From the NCBI GenBank assembly GCA_036504445.1, contig DASXVE010000012.1:1-64000 (forward strand): 64,000 bases of DNA, given 5' to 3'. Position numbers and translations under genes: made by a program. Origin of the DNA: Candidatus Aquicultor sp. (GTDB taxonomy: Bacteria > Actinomycetota > Aquicultoria > Aquicultorales > Aquicultoraceae). Below the pieces are notes generated by a model that saw only the letters and a program-made list of their open reading frames with translations, had not been told where the DNA came from and did not search any database. Every line of letters begins with the position of its first letter. Position 1 is the stretch's first letter. Shown here one piece after another: positions 32,949-43,324 of the stretch.

Positions 32949-33824
32949 TTACTCTACGGAATACGTGCCGCCTGATTCTTTAATAAACCCTTCCTTAACC
33001 AGCTCATCGAGCACGTGTCGAGCCTTTTCCTTATCGATTTTAAGCTGCTTGGCAACGTTCGCCGAGGACGCGTTGCCGCGGTCGAGTACCGCCCGCAGAG
33101 CCTTCGCACGAAGCTGCCGGTGCGAACCCTCATACGGGGATTGCCGGGTATGATGGACGCTTTTTCTACTGGGATTTACGCGCGTTTTCTTAAGCATAGA
33201 CCCGTAATCAAGAATCGCGTAGTACCAGTCACGGGGGTTCTCCGTATCAAGCGTGTGCTCGATCAACGGCATCAGCTCTTTGTCTTTAACGTCGGTTCTA
33301 TCATTAAAGAAAAAGTGGATATACACAGCCCGGATGTTGGTTTCGATATAGGGTACCGCTTTATTAAAGGCAAACGCCAAGACTTGAGCGGCGGTTGCCG
33401 GGCCGATGCCGGGCAGCGAACGGAGCGCATCAAAATCAGAGGGCAAATGGCCGTTAAACTTCTCCATTACGGCCTCAGCGGCTGATTTGAGCGCTATTGC
33501 CCGGCGGTTATACCCCAAACCCTGCCAGATTTGCAGCACATCGCGAAGCGGGGCAGCGGCTAGTTCGGCAAAACCGGGGAAAGCGGTGATGAATTCGCGG
33601 TATTTGGTGAGTACTCGCGGTACCTGCGTCTGCTGCAGCATAACCTCGGAAACCAGAACCTTATAAGGGTCATCCGTCTCGCGCCACGGAAGCACCCGTC
33701 CGTGCTCCGCAAAATATGCCCAAATGCACTCGCGAAAGAGATCGAGCGCAGCATTGGTTAGGCCGCGCGTGCTAACCAGGTTAATTATCTCATATTCAAG
33801 CTGCCGGTAATGTTCAACGTTCAT
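32949..33824 (-). CDS. MutY-like HhH-GPD DNA glycosylase without Fe-S cluster, fused to a winged helix
   Basis: A 291-aa protein. The MutY signature PWRETDDPYKVLVSEVMLQQTQV (about 44-66; quoted in parts elsewhere) and helix-hairpin-helix LPGIGPATAAQVLAF (about 137-151) are present. The four-Cys Fe-S loop of MutY/Nth is absent: after DYGSMLKK the chain continues with basic residues. At the catalytic Asp position it has Glu (YIETNIRAV). The last about 65 residues look like a winged-helix domain (KALRAVLDRG, ANVAKQLKIDKEKARHVLDELVKEGFI). It probably removes adenine opposite 8-oxoG or acts on another mispaired base; the exact substrate is uncertain. Confidence 0.8.
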   Translation of the reverse strand: MNVEHYRQLEYEIINLVSTRGLTNAALDLFRECIWAYFAEHGRVLPWRETDDPYKVLVSEVMLQQTQVPRVLTKYREFITAFPGFAELAAAPLRDVLQIWQGLGYNRRAIALKSAAEAVMEKFNGHLPSDFDALRSLPGIGPATAAQVLAFAFNKAVPYIETNIRAVYIHFFFNDRTDVKDKELMPLIEHTLDTENPRDWYYAILDYGSMLKKTRVNPSRKSVHHTRQSPYEGSHRQLRAKALRAVLDRGNASSANVAKQLKIDKEKARHVLDELVKEGFIKESGGTYSVE

Positions 33825-33827
33825 CGA

Positions 33828-33850
33828 TGCCTACTGTCGCACAGTAGGCA
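33828..33850 (-). promoter_or_regulatory. Hairpin directly before the MutY-like start codon
   Basis: A perfect 9-bp stem, TGCCTACTG/CAGTAGGCA with 5-nt loop, ends 3 nt before the ATG at 33824 on the minus strand. The only Shine-Dalgarno-like word (GTAGGC) lies in its 3' arm. No T run follows, so it is not a terminator; it could limit translation. Confidence 0.45.
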
Positions 33851-33956
33851 TGATATTTCAAATCGAAAACTCCGGCACGCAAGAAAGATACGAAAGTATG
33901 CATGCAAGACGGGCTGGGATTGCATGCATCGCGCTATTACTGCGGATAAAAAAACT

Positions 33957-33984
33957 AAAAAGAAAAGGGGCCGATTACGGCCCC
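33957..33984 (-). terminator. Terminator of the rubrerythrin gene
   Basis: Read on the minus strand, GGGGCC pairs with GGCCCC around a short loop, followed by TTTTCTTTTTAG. It lies about 55 bp after the rubrerythrin stop. Confidence 0.8.
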
Positions 33985-34036
33985 CTCTGGATGCTTCAAC
34001 CGGTCAGCTATGCTGCCGATTATGATTGCGCTTTTA

Positions 34037-34534
34037 CTAATCGATCTTCTTGAACATTTTCTTTGCAGCACCACAAACAGGGCATTTATCAGGCGCCTCG
34101 TTAATGTGAACATGGCCGCATACCTGGCAGACATAGTAATCGACAAATTCCGGGTTTTCCATATTATCAAGCATTGCCTGGTAGAGCAACGCATGTTCTT
34201 TCTCGACGACGTTTGCGTTTCTAAAACTTATCTTGGCCGCCGTTTGTCCTTCTGCTTCGGCTTCATCGATCATCGGCGGATACATTTGCTCGAACTCGTA
34301 TGTTTCTCCGGCAATTGCCGTCTTTAAGTTCGTCGTTGTTTCCCCGATAGAGCCGGTTGCATTGAGGTGCTTAAGCGCGTGGACTGTCTCGCTATCGGCC
34401 GCCGCGCGGAAGAGCTTTGCCGCTTGGGCGTAGCCCTCATCGTCGGCTTTATGTGCAAACGCCAAGTAACGTCTATTCGCCTGGGATTCACCGGCAAAAG
34501 CCTGTTTTAGATTTTCGAGTGTTTTTCCGTCCAT
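34037..34534 (-). CDS. rbr: Rubrerythrin
   Basis: 165 aa, ATG 7 nt after GGAGG. The N-terminal ferritin-like four-helix domain carries the di-iron ligands (FAGESQANRRYLAFA, a second Glu in AGETYEFEQMYP, EKEHALLY), and the C-terminal rubredoxin-like domain binds one iron through CQVCGHVH and CPVCGAAK. It reduces hydrogen peroxide in anaerobes with electrons from rubredoxin or related donors. Its presence supports an anaerobic or microaerobic lifestyle. Monocistronic, with its own terminator. Confidence 0.96.
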   Translation of the reverse strand: MDGKTLENLKQAFAGESQANRRYLAFAHKADDEGYAQAAKLFRAAADSETVHALKHLNATGSIGETTTNLKTAIAGETYEFEQMYPPMIDEAEAEGQTAAKISFRNANVVEKEHALLYQAMLDNMENPEFVDYYVCQVCGHVHINEAPDKCPVCGAAKKMFKKID

Positions 34535-35287
34535 TAAATTCCTCCTTCAAATACTTACACAGAGTGCCATATGTTTTTATATCACGATCATCAACCGGGC
34601 GGTCGGTTGCCAAGCACTTAAAAGGATATATACCACCTTAAAGCTTTTTCAAAACCTAACCTCCAAAGAAACTCAAGCCTATTTGATAACCGGCAGCCTC
34701 TTTTGAATATACTAGGCGACTGCTCTGAATAGTACCTTAATTCTTATGGCATCACTATGCAAATGTATTACCGGAGCCACGAAAATATAACGATGGGCCA
34801 ACCATACGAGAAATATTTTAAACATTTTATCGTGAAAGCTTTCACTATCTTGAGTGCCTTGACCTGCAGGTGTACCACCCGGGGTAATCCGCTCGTAATA
34901 TTTAGGGCAAAGACGCATAGTAGAACAAGTTAGCAATATGTAAAATAGGGTATAAGCAATACCTGGTTCTGTTACAAACTACTTTGCGAATAAGAGACAT
35001 GTCATAGCAAGATACAGCGCCTAAAATGTTTACAAAAGCTTGACAATAAAGTAATATTACGATGATAATAGTAAGTATAAGCAGGCTAAAAAGGCTCAAA
35101 GCACCAAATCGCAATAATCTTAGTAATATCCACCAACCGTTATGCGAACCTTAAGAAACAGAAAGCTCAGTAGATGCGTAAAAGTTACAAATCGTAGATG
35201 TTAATGCTTTAGCATGCCATCGTTTATAAGCACTGTCCCATAAAAAAAGAGGATGCAATTTGTTTGTCAGCAAAGGGGGTGAAACAG
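34535..35287 (+). other. 750-bp intergenic region with promoter of the octaheme cytochrome gene
   Basis: The only strong signal is a promoter TTGACA (35040-35045), 18-bp spacer, GATAAT (35064-35069), giving a leader of about 210 nt before the cytochrome start. A 14-bp perfect palindrome GTGAAAGCTTTCAC (34832-34845) may be an operator. Minus-strand ORFs here (34712-34936, 34902-35114) have no ribosome-binding site or recognisable domain and are not called. The left end should contain the divergent rubrerythrin promoter. Confidence 0.6.
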
Positions 35288-37621
35288 ATGACAAAGAAGC
35301 TCTTAATAGCTTTAGTTGCTTTGGCAGTCTTGCTTGCTTTGTCGAGCACCGCTTTTGCACGGATTGAGCCCAACACACTACCCGGTAATCCACCGAATCC
35401 TACGAAAGGTAATATCGTTGCCAACACATACAACAAAGTATCAGGCACGGTTAACCTGAACGGTAACGGCGATTACAAGGACTACGTGCAAGGTATGCAG
35501 GTAGATTCCCTTGTCTATTCGGATGGTTATGGCTTAAGCACACATGTATACGGTACCTGGAACAGCCCATATACGTACGGTGTGGATGGCTATAACTACA
35601 ATGATCCCCAGGATTACGTGGTGGACAGTGCTCAAATCCGCAAAGACGGGCATGCTGTTGACGCAACGCATCTACCAGACACCTTCATTTCGGGTCCACA
35701 CGGCGGCTACCTCACCTCAACACACCGTTGCCGTGAGTGCCATGCAGTCCACCGTGCAGCCGGCAAATTCAAACTCTTGCGTTCCGATACCAGGTTTGAG
35801 TCGTGCGACTGGTGCCATGGTACCGGTGCCGGCTCAGGCTTTAATATCCAGATGGACAACAATGATTTATATACCACTGAATATAACGTCGGCCACACTA
35901 TGGGCTACGGCATTGACAACGGCAAGTGGAGAGCGCCTGATGATACCTACCCGGCGTTTTCGCCTAACTATTACATGGGTGGTTTCTCGTGCTTTGACTG
36001 TCATAGCCCGCATGCTAACCCGGCAAGGCTGATGGGTTTTGATAATCAAGGCAACATAAAAGGTATGGCATGGGCGGATAATGGTAATTATAGTAGTACG
36101 CTCGCCTACAATGGAGAGACACGGTACTACAGCATTATCAACCCGGGACATAACAGCGTAAGCGACCAACCCGGGCACAAAGTCATATGCGTCGATTGCC
36201 ATAAGAAGGGTATGGACATTGATACTGGACAATGGACCAGCGGTTACCTATCAGCGGTTCCTCTCTACATGTCGGGTAGCTGGTTGCTGCTTAAAAACCC
36301 GGACCGCGAAATCGCTGAACATAGTGAAACGGTTAACTATTACAAGGTCGGCGATGCAGAAGGGCAAGTAGGATCAATTGTTACCACCGATATAGTAGCC
36401 GGTCAAGAAATCAGCGATATGGTATTTGGCTATACCGATCCGGCTACTCGGCAGATTACCGGGGGTATGCTTCACCAGTATGATAGAACCAACGGGTATC
36501 CTGTCAATAAAATTCCTATCGATTGGAATAGCCCAATGGGTATTGCTAAAGAAGCTACCGGAACAGCCGCATATACCACTCGCACCTACCTTGCGTCATT
36601 ACCATCTCACACAGGTGTATGGACAGTCTCTGAGTTCTGTGCCGACTGCCATGATGGTAATACCGGTATATCGACGGTTCCAGCCCCGCTCTTCAGTGAG
36701 GATCGTGCGCTTCGTGCCCAGATGCAATCTGGTGACAACCAGGGCCATAACGTTGTCGGCGATACTACCAACTGGAAGGGCAGCTACGATGTAGGCTACG
36801 GCCACGATGAGAACCCTCGCCACTGCGGCAGGCAGATGCAGTTCAATCCGGAGGATGTAAACGTATTCGGACCGCACTGCAGAAACTGCCACAAGGGATC
36901 GAGCGGTTGTGGTAGGTGCCATAGTTACGCGTTTTTCTCAACAGCTCTCGGTGGGAAATCAACGGCAATATATACCACAAATCTCGGATTTGCCGCGGAT
37001 AACGCCCACGATAGGCTCAGTTATGATCTTACGTTCCCGGGTGTCCAAGGCCAAACCACGTATGCGGAAACGCAGACAACCATGGGCGCGTTGAACATGC
37101 TTATTGATGGTGATCCCAATAATATGCACGTTCCTGGAGACTTGACCGATGATTCAAGCTTTATGTTTAAGAGGTCTCGCACAATTGCCTGGTATTCTAA
37201 CTGGCGGGAAAGCGCAGCTGCAGCTACCATGACCTATGATGCAAGCGGCACCCTCACATCGGTTGGTACAGGCTCAACATGTGGTGATGATGGCTTCAGT
37301 TGGCCGCACAGGACGTTGGGGTGGAAGATGCTCAAAGACGACCTCTTTGGTCTGAACTTTGACGGTACACCGGTCGGTATTGGCGGAACAAGATCAATAG
37401 ATCCTGATGGACCTACTGGGCCAAAACCGGTGACAGCCTTCGCCGTACATGATCTCGATAGCGTCTGCTTAGACTGCCACAACCCAACTGTATGGAGAGC
37501 TACGTCAGCAGGTAATTACACGGATGTAGTTGTACGGGGTACTGATAGCTTTGGTAGACCAATCGATACTAATTCGTACGACAACCACAACGATGAGCTT
37601 CTTACCAGAGGCTTACCGTAA
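35288..37621 (+). CDS. Secreted octaheme cytochrome c
   Basis: 777 aa from ATG 35288, 6 nt after GGGGGTG. A signal peptide (KKLLIALVALAVLLALSSTAFA) is followed by a large extracytoplasmic protein with eight CxxCH sites: CRECH, CDWCH, CFDCH, CVDCH, CADCH, CRNCH, CGRCH, CLDCH. Hemes are widely spaced between long Gly/Asn/Tyr-rich stretches, unlike compact nitrite reductase-type octahemes. No membrane helix or anchor at the C-terminus is seen, so the protein is probably periplasmic or wall-associated. It may serve in extracellular electron transfer or respiration; no known family can be named. Own promoter and terminator, so monocistronic. Confidence 0.88.
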   Translation: MTKKLLIALVALAVLLALSSTAFARIEPNTLPGNPPNPTKGNIVANTYNKVSGTVNLNGNGDYKDYVQGMQVDSLVYSDGYGLSTHVYGTWNSPYTYGVDGYNYNDPQDYVVDSAQIRKDGHAVDATHLPDTFISGPHGGYLTSTHRCRECHAVHRAAGKFKLLRSDTRFESCDWCHGTGAGSGFNIQMDNNDLYTTEYNVGHTMGYGIDNGKWRAPDDTYPAFSPNYYMGGFSCFDCHSPHANPARLMGFDNQGNIKGMAWADNGNYSSTLAYNGETRYYSIINPGHNSVSDQPGHKVICVDCHKKGMDIDTGQWTSGYLSAVPLYMSGSWLLLKNPDREIAEHSETVNYYKVGDAEGQVGSIVTTDIVAGQEISDMVFGYTDPATRQITGGMLHQYDRTNGYPVNKIPIDWNSPMGIAKEATGTAAYTTRTYLASLPSHTGVWTVSEFCADCHDGNTGISTVPAPLFSEDRALRAQMQSGDNQGHNVVGDTTNWKGSYDVGYGHDENPRHCGRQMQFNPEDVNVFGPHCRNCHKGSSGCGRCHSYAFFSTALGGKSTAIYTTNLGFAADNAHDRLSYDLTFPGVQGQTTYAETQTTMGALNMLIDGDPNNMHVPGDLTDDSSFMFKRSRTIAWYSNWRESAAAATMTYDASGTLTSVGTGSTCGDDGFSWPHRTLGWKMLKDDLFGLNFDGTPVGIGGTRSIDPDGPTGPKPVTAFAVHDLDSVCLDCHNPTVWRATSAGNYTDVVVRGTDSFGRPIDTNSYDNHNDELLTRGLP

Positions 37622-37661
37622 TAGCTTGGGAGCTCCAAAGCTAATTACGAACATCACACAC

Positions 37662-37697
37662 AAAAAAGGCCCGTTTTCCAACGGGCCTTTTAATTTT
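37662..37697 (+). terminator. Terminator of the octaheme cytochrome gene
   Basis: AAAAAAGGCCCGTT and AACGGGCCTTTT around a TTCC loop, with further T residues. The A and T runs on both sides let it also serve the convergent rarA gene. Confidence 0.9.
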
Positions 37698-37699
37698 AC

Positions 37700-39166
37700 C
37701 TACACCTGCTTCTTCCTAAGCCGGTTCAAACGTTCCCTGATTGTTTTTTCATACCCATTATTGCTCGGGCGGTAGTACACCTTGTCTTTTAGGTTGTCGG
37801 GCAGATAGTTCTCCTCAACGTAGTGCTCAGGGAAGTTATGCGGATACTTATAATCTTTGCCGTGGCCGAGCTTTTTCGCAAGCTTCGTCGGTGCGTTTCG
37901 CAAGTGATTGGGGACGGGGGCCACGCGCTCGGTTTGCACATCGCGCATCGCCTCGTTGATTGCCGCATAGGAAGCGTTAGATTTAGGGGCGCTGGCAAGG
38001 TATGTTGCACACTGCGCGAGATTGATGCGCGCCTCGGGCATGCCGACGAAGTTAATGGCATCGACCGTAGCAATTGCTATAAGAAGCGCATGAACATCGG
38101 CGTTTCCAATATCTTCAGATGCAAAAATCACCATGCGGCGTGCGATAAATTTGGGATCTTCGCCGCTTTCAAGCATCCGCGCAAGGTAATAAACCGCGGC
38201 ATCCGGGTCGCTCCCGCGCAAGCTTTTAATAAAAGCGCTGATAATATCATAATGAGCATCACCGGCCCTGTCATACTGAAGTTGCTTCCTATTAATTGCG
38301 TCTTCAGCTATCGCAAGCGTTATTCGTGGTACAGCTTGTTGACTCGCGCCATCCTCAATACCGTTGCTCGCACCTGTTGTCTTTTCGGCGCTTACACCTA
38401 CAGCGTCTTTCTTACCCTTTGTAACTTTAGGGCCTTTGCTCTTACTGTCTCCAGCACCAGGTACAGTATCGCTTTTTACATCAGCCTCAATTGCACCGGC
38501 AATGCTGTTTGCCGCAATTTCCAATGCAGTCAGGGCAACCCTGGCATCGCCGTTAGAGTTCTTTGCGATATGTTCGAGCGCACCATCGTCGGTTTGAACA
38601 CCGAGTTTACCTAAACCCCGATCTTCGTCGGTGAGCGTTCGCTTCAGAATCTCAATTATATCCTGGTCGGTGAGCTGTTCCAGCCTGAAAAGCCTGGAGC
38701 GCGAGAGGATAGGCGCATTTACCTCGAACCCAGGGTTTTCGGTGGTGGCACCGATCAAAATGATCGTGCCTGCCTCGATATGCGGCAAAAAGGCGTCTTG
38801 CTGCGCTTTGTTGAACCGGTGAATCTCATCGACAAACAATATCGTCTGCTGGCCTGTGAGCTGCTTGCGCTCCGTAGCCTCCTTGACCACTTTGCGGATA
38901 TCGGCAACACCGCTGGTTACCGCGGAGAATTCTATAAAATATGCCTTTGTCGCAGTCGCAATAATGCGGGCGATTGTCGTTTTGCCGGTCCCCGGCGGCC
39001 CCCAGAGGATGATCGAGTTAAGGCGGTCGCTCTCGATAAGCTTCTTGAGCAGACCGTTTTCCCCCAACAGGTGTTCCTGCCCGACAAACTCGCTAATGGT
39101 TCGCGGTCGCATTCGTTCGGCAAGCGGGGTATGCGAGGTGTTTACGGTTGAAAATAGACTGTCCAT
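37700..39166 (-). CDS. rarA: Replication-associated recombination protein A (AAA+ ATPase)
   Basis: 488 aa from ATG 39166 ([21 protein letters not shown]); a longer frame upstream starts in the neighbouring non-coding sequence and is rejected. Walker [14 protein letters not shown], Walker [17 protein letters not shown] and sensor [11 protein letters not shown] are the RarA/MgsA signatures, followed by the tetramerisation region with [19 protein letters not shown] Lys/Gly/Ser-rich insertion of about 60 residues (around 210-270, with [11 protein letters not shown]) interrupts the region between the ATPase lid and the C-terminal domain. It acts at stalled replication forks. Confidence 0.93.
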   Translation of the reverse strand: MDSLFSTVNTSHTPLAERMRPRTISEFVGQEHLLGENGLLKKLIESDRLNSIILWGPPGTGKTTIARIIATATKAYFIEFSAVTSGVADIRKVVKEATERKQLTGQQTILFVDEIHRFNKAQQDAFLPHIEAGTIILIGATTENPGFEVNAPILSRSRLFRLEQLTDQDIIEILKRTLTDEDRGLGKLGVQTDDGALEHIAKNSNGDARVALTALEIAANSIAGAIEADVKSDTVPGAGDSKSKGPKVTKGKKDAVGVSAEKTTGASNGIEDGASQQAVPRITLAIAEDAINRKQLQYDRAGDAHYDIISAFIKSLRGSDPDAAVYYLARMLESGEDPKFIARRMVIFASEDIGNADVHALLIAIATVDAINFVGMPEARINLAQCATYLASAPKSNASYAAINEAMRDVQTERVAPVPNHLRNAPTKLAKKLGHGKDYKYPHNFPEHYVEENYLPDNLKDKVYYRPSNNGYEKTIRERLNRLRKKQV

Positions 39167-39482
39167 GCCTACAATTGTACTGGTATGACGGGTAAAATAC
39201 CAGCAGGATACGACCGGATATATATACTCAGCATAGGAATGTGATGCTTTGTAGCTAGGAGCTCTTGCCGCGGAAGCCTTTGTCCATAGCAAATCGGGCA
39301 TAGTAATGGTTAACTATATTAAGGGCAAACGCTTCAGTAAGCCGCCTGGGGAACGAGTGTATATACCAGAAAACCGCTTGAAGGTTATAGATAGGTTCGC
39401 TGTGCAAAAATAAGCTTGCTATATCAAAAATGCGGGTATAAAGAAGAAACAATAAGGCCGGCGCGAAATATTGGTGAACTCT
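39167..39482 (+). other. Intergenic region between rarA and the lipoprotein gene
   Basis: No gene is supported. A minus-strand frame (39255-39500) lacks a ribosome-binding site, overlaps the lipoprotein start and shows no recognisable domain. No clear promoter or terminator stands out. Confidence 0.4.
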
Positions 39483-40127
39483 ATGTGGAATGCAAACCAT
39501 TTTACTGTGAAAACAAATGGACGCAAGGCAACATTATGGCTTTTAGCTGCCTTAATTGCCGCACTCGTCGTGCTCCCGGGTTGCCGCCTGTTTTCCGTGC
39601 CCAAGCCCCATGGGTCGAACGGAAGCACGACAACCACGGTTAACGCCAAGCACGAAGAAGGGCGGATTACGCCGACGCGCGAGATGGACCAGTTTTTCAA
39701 AGCCATCAAACCTGCCGAGCGTGTTATATTTATTCAAACCGCAACGGATACCGCTCTGCCGGATGATAACGAGCAGGTTCCGCTGAGCGTCTATGATATC
39801 AGCGAGCGCATGTACTGGAGCGTCACCCAGGCCGTTCTCTCTGCAACCGCAGACCCCGGCCGTCATACTCAATGGATAGACAAGATATACACGCTTCGCT
39901 GGTATAAAAAAGGCTATAAGAAAGCGGGCGAGCTCAGAATTGATACCGGCACCGGTGAAGTAACAATAACATATCCGAAAATAAAAATCGGCGATACCGG
40001 TAAGCCGCGGAAGCTGTACTTGCAACCCAAGGATAATGAGCTTATCAAAGGCGCTGCAGAGCTTAACCGCAAGCATAATCCCCATTCCGATACTGAAACC
40101 GCATCACCCGGCGGCCGGTTGATTTAG
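39483..40127 (+). CDS. Predicted lipoprotein of unknown function
   Basis: About 214 aa from ATG 39483; TTG 39471 and GTG 39474 are alternatives and all have weak ribosome-binding sites. A signal peptide with lipobox VLPGC (Cys near residue 34) is followed by a Ser/Thr-rich linker (GSNGSTTTT) and a globular region with RVIFIQTATDTALPDD, SERMYWSVTQAVLSA and LRIDTGTGEVTITYPK. I do not recognise the family. It lies upstream of uvrA in the same direction but with a separate 160-bp gap, so it is probably not co-regulated with it. Confidence 0.7.
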   Translation: MWNANHFTVKTNGRKATLWLLAALIAALVVLPGCRLFSVPKPHGSNGSTTTTVNAKHEEGRITPTREMDQFFKAIKPAERVIFIQTATDTALPDDNEQVPLSVYDISERMYWSVTQAVLSATADPGRHTQWIDKIYTLRWYKKGYKKAGELRIDTGTGEVTITYPKIKIGDTGKPRKLYLQPKDNELIKGAAELNRKHNPHSDTETASPGGRLI

Positions 40128-40288
40128 CATATAATGAATCGTTGGCATATCTAGCTAAAAGAGGGGAGCAAGCCCGGCACAGCGCGCAAAATAACCGAAC
40201 ACCTGTGCCCTAAATTTGCCTCAACTGATATAATATAGAACGAGAGACATAATTTAACATTTAGGAAGCAGGGCAGGAAATACTACAC

Positions 40289-43183
40289 ATGCACGAAGAT
40301 AAAATCATTATACGTGGAGCTAGAGAGCACAACTTAAAAAACATCAACCTTGAGCTACCGAGAAACAAAATTATCGTTATGACGGGGCTGAGCGGTTCGG
40401 GCAAATCATCGTTGGCAATCGATACGATCTACGCCGAAGGCCAACGCCGCTATGTTGAGTCGCTGTCCGCATACGCGAGGCAATTCTTGGGTCAGATGGA
40501 CAAACCGGACGTCGATCACATCGACGGGCTTTCGCCTTCCATTTGTATCGACCAGAAATCGACATCGAAGAACCCGAGGTCGACGGTCGGTACTATCACC
40601 GAAATCTACGACTACCTGCGTTTGCTCTATGCGCGAATCGGCATTCCGCATTGTCCGCAGTGCGGCAAAGCGATTGCCCAGCAGACATCGCAGCAAATCG
40701 TCGAGCAGGTATTAAAGTATCCGGAAGGTACGAAGTTCCAGGTCTTAAGCCCGGTTGTCCGTCGTCGTAAGGGTGAATACCGTGAGCTGTTCGAGCGTCT
40801 GCGCAAGGATGGTTTCGCCCGTGTTCAGGTTGACGGAAAAGTATACGGCCTTGAAGAAGATATAAAACTCGACAAGCAAGAGTGGCACAATATCGATGTC
40901 ATAGTCGACCGCCTCGTGATAAAAGACACCATTCAGCGGAGGCTCGCCGATTCTATGGAAACGGCGGTAAAGCTCTCCGATGGTATTGTGGCAATCCAGA
41001 TCGTCGGAGCCCGAATAGACGAAGAAACCGGCGAAGGCATAGACGAGCGCCATGACTTCAGCACCCATTTTGCCTGCATCGACTGCGGCATCAGCTTTGA
41101 GGAGCTCGAGCCGAGGATGTTCTCGTTTAACAACCCGTACGGCGCATGCCGTGAGTGTTCAGGTTTAGGCTCGATGATGGTTGTCGACCCGGAGCTTGTC
41201 ATTCCTGATGAAAACTTAAGCATTAACGAAGGCGCGATTCACCCGTTTTTCTCCACGCGCATGGATTTCTATCCCAAGATGATCCGCGCGGTCTGTGAGG
41301 AATTCGGCATCGATATGGATACACCCTGGAAGGACCTATCGGATGAAGCCCAGCGCACCATATTGCTGGGCACCGATGGACGTGCGGTCTACGTGAAGTA
41401 TCGCAGCATGACCGGGCGAACGAGGTCGTATCATGCGGTGTTCGAGGGCGTTCTGCGCAACCTCGCACGCAGGTATCGCGAAACAGAGAGCGACTATTCG
41501 CGCGCACAAATCGAGCAGTACATGTCGATGCAGCCGTGCCCCGCGTGCCACGGCGCGCGCTTGAAACCCGAGAGCCTTGGCGTTACTATCGGCGGGCTGA
41601 ACATACACGAGCTGTGTGAGAAATCATCGAAGCGGGCCCTCGAATTTATCCAAACCGTCAAGCTTACCGACCGCGAGCATATGATTGCCGACCGCGTCCT
41701 CAAAGAGGTGCGCGAGCGTCTGCAGTTCTTAATCGACGTAGGTCTCGATTACCTGACGATTAATAGGGCGTCAGCGACACTTTCCGGTGGCGAGGCGCAA
41801 CGTATTCGCCTGGCGACTCAGATCGGAAGCGGCCTGGTAGGCGTGCTATACGTTCTGGACGAGCCCAGTATCGGCCTGCACCAGCGTGATAATCGCAGGC
41901 TGATCCAGACGCTGAAGCGCTTGCGCGATTTGGGCAATACACTTATCGTTGTCGAGCACGACGAAGAAACGATGCTTGAGGCCGACCATATCGTCGATAT
42001 CGGGCCGCATGCCGGCGAGCACGGCGGTAAGATTATCGCCACAGGTACCATAAAAGACATCATGCGTAACAAACACTCGATAACCGGTCAGTTCTTAAGC
42101 GGCAAGAGGAAAATTGAAGTGCCGCGCGAGCGCCGCACACCCAACGGCAAATGGCTTACGATTAAGGGTGCAACCGAACATAACTTGAAGGGTATCGACG
42201 CCGAGATACCGATCGGCCTCTTTGTAGGCATAACCGGCGTGTCGGGCTCGGGCAAGAGCACGCTCGTAACGGATATCCTGTCGAAGGCGCTCAATCGCAA
42301 GTTCTACCGCTCACGAGAATTGCCTGGTAGGCATAAGGGTATCGAGGGGTTGGAATACCTCGATAAAGCAATCGAGATCGACCAGTCGCCGATCGGGCGC
42401 ACACCAAGGTCGAACCCGGCCACCTACGTGAAGCTCTTCGACGACATCCGCAACCTGTTCAGCCAGGTGCCCGAAGCGCAGGTTCGCGGTTACAAGCCGG
42501 GGCGGTTTAGCTTTAATATCAGAGGCGGTCGCTGTGAGGCCTGTAACGGCGATGGCACGATTAAGATAGAGATGCACTTCCTGCCGGATATCTATATCCC
42601 GTGCGAGGTGTGCAAAGGTAAGCGGTACAATAATGAGACGCTCGAAGTTAAGTATAAAGGCAAAACCATCGCCGACGTGCTCGATATGAGTGTCGAAGAG
42701 GCACTAGGGTATTTCGAAAATATACCGAAGATAAAGCGCAAACTGCAAACGTTGTTCGATGTGGGATTGGGTTACGTTAAGCTGGGACAACCCGCGCCGA
42801 CGCTTTCGGGCGGCGAGGCGCAGCGCGTCAAGCTTGCAGCCGAGTTGTGTAAGATTGCAACCGGGCGCACCTTCTATATCCTGGATGAGCCGACGACCGG
42901 CCTGCATTTTGCCGACATCGAGAAGCTGCTCATGGTGCTCGACAGGCTGGTAGCCCAGGGCAACACCGTGCTCGTAATCGAGCACAACTTGGACGTTATC
43001 AAGACATGCGATTGGCTTATCGATCTCGGCCCGGAAGGCGGCGAGGGCGGTGGGGAGATTATCGCCGCCGGTTCACCCGAATACGTGGCGGATGTCAAGA
43101 AGTCATATACGGGCATGTTCTTGAAGCCGCTTCTTGAGAAAGAAAAGGCGCTGGCGGAAAGCACGGTAGCATTTCGCGTTTAG
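40289..43183 (+). CDS. uvrA: Excinuclease ABC subunit A
   Basis: 964 aa, slightly long at the C-terminus but within the family range. Two ABC ATPase halves: Walker [12 protein letters not shown] (about 32) and [11 protein letters not shown] (about 650), each with an LSGGEAQR signature (about 492 and 836). Zinc sites: CPQC with CIDC/CREC in the first half, and CEACNGDG with [10 protein letters not shown] in the second. It scans DNA for damage and loads UvrB (29996-32020). Confidence 0.98.
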   Translation: MHEDKIIIRGAREHNLKNINLELPRNKIIVMTGLSGSGKSSLAIDTIYAEGQRRYVESLSAYARQFLGQMDKPDVDHIDGLSPSICIDQKSTSKNPRSTVGTITEIYDYLRLLYARIGIPHCPQCGKAIAQQTSQQIVEQVLKYPEGTKFQVLSPVVRRRKGEYRELFERLRKDGFARVQVDGKVYGLEEDIKLDKQEWHNIDVIVDRLVIKDTIQRRLADSMETAVKLSDGIVAIQIVGARIDEETGEGIDERHDFSTHFACIDCGISFEELEPRMFSFNNPYGACRECSGLGSMMVVDPELVIPDENLSINEGAIHPFFSTRMDFYPKMIRAVCEEFGIDMDTPWKDLSDEAQRTILLGTDGRAVYVKYRSMTGRTRSYHAVFEGVLRNLARRYRETESDYSRAQIEQYMSMQPCPACHGARLKPESLGVTIGGLNIHELCEKSSKRALEFIQTVKLTDREHMIADRVLKEVRERLQFLIDVGLDYLTINRASATLSGGEAQRIRLATQIGSGLVGVLYVLDEPSIGLHQRDNRRLIQTLKRLRDLGNTLIVVEHDEETMLEADHIVDIGPHAGEHGGKIIATGTIKDIMRNKHSITGQFLSGKRKIEVPRERRTPNGKWLTIKGATEHNLKGIDAEIPIGLFVGITGVSGSGKSTLVTDILSKALNRKFYRSRELPGRHKGIEGLEYLDKAIEIDQSPIGRTPRSNPATYVKLFDDIRNLFSQVPEAQVRGYKPGRFSFNIRGGRCEACNGDGTIKIEMHFLPDIYIPCEVCKGKRYNNETLEVKYKGKTIADVLDMSVEEALGYFENIPKIKRKLQTLFDVGLGYVKLGQPAPTLSGGEAQRVKLAAELCKIATGRTFYILDEPTTGLHFADIEKLLMVLDRLVAQGNTVLVIEHNLDVIKTCDWLIDLGPEGGEGGGEIIAAGSPEYVADVKKSYTGMFLKPLLEKEKALAESTVAFRV

Positions 43184-43324
43184 GGCTAGCGCTCTGTTAC
43201 TTTAATGTGGTAAACTGATAAATCATCGGGCAATTATAGCTAGGTTCAGGCCTCTTATCAGCAGGTCTGCCGAAAGCTTAATTATTATGCCGTTAGAAAC
43301 TGGCAAAAAGGACAAGGGAGCACC

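Noticed and set aside
34712-35114. Two overlapping minus-strand ORFs in the gap before the octaheme gene
   Set aside because: No Shine-Dalgarno site, composition unlike neighbours and overlap with the cytochrome promoter.
39255-39500. Minus-strand 81-aa ORF between rarA and the lipoprotein gene
   Set aside because: No ribosome-binding site, no recognised domain, and it overlaps the N-terminus of the better supported lipoprotein.
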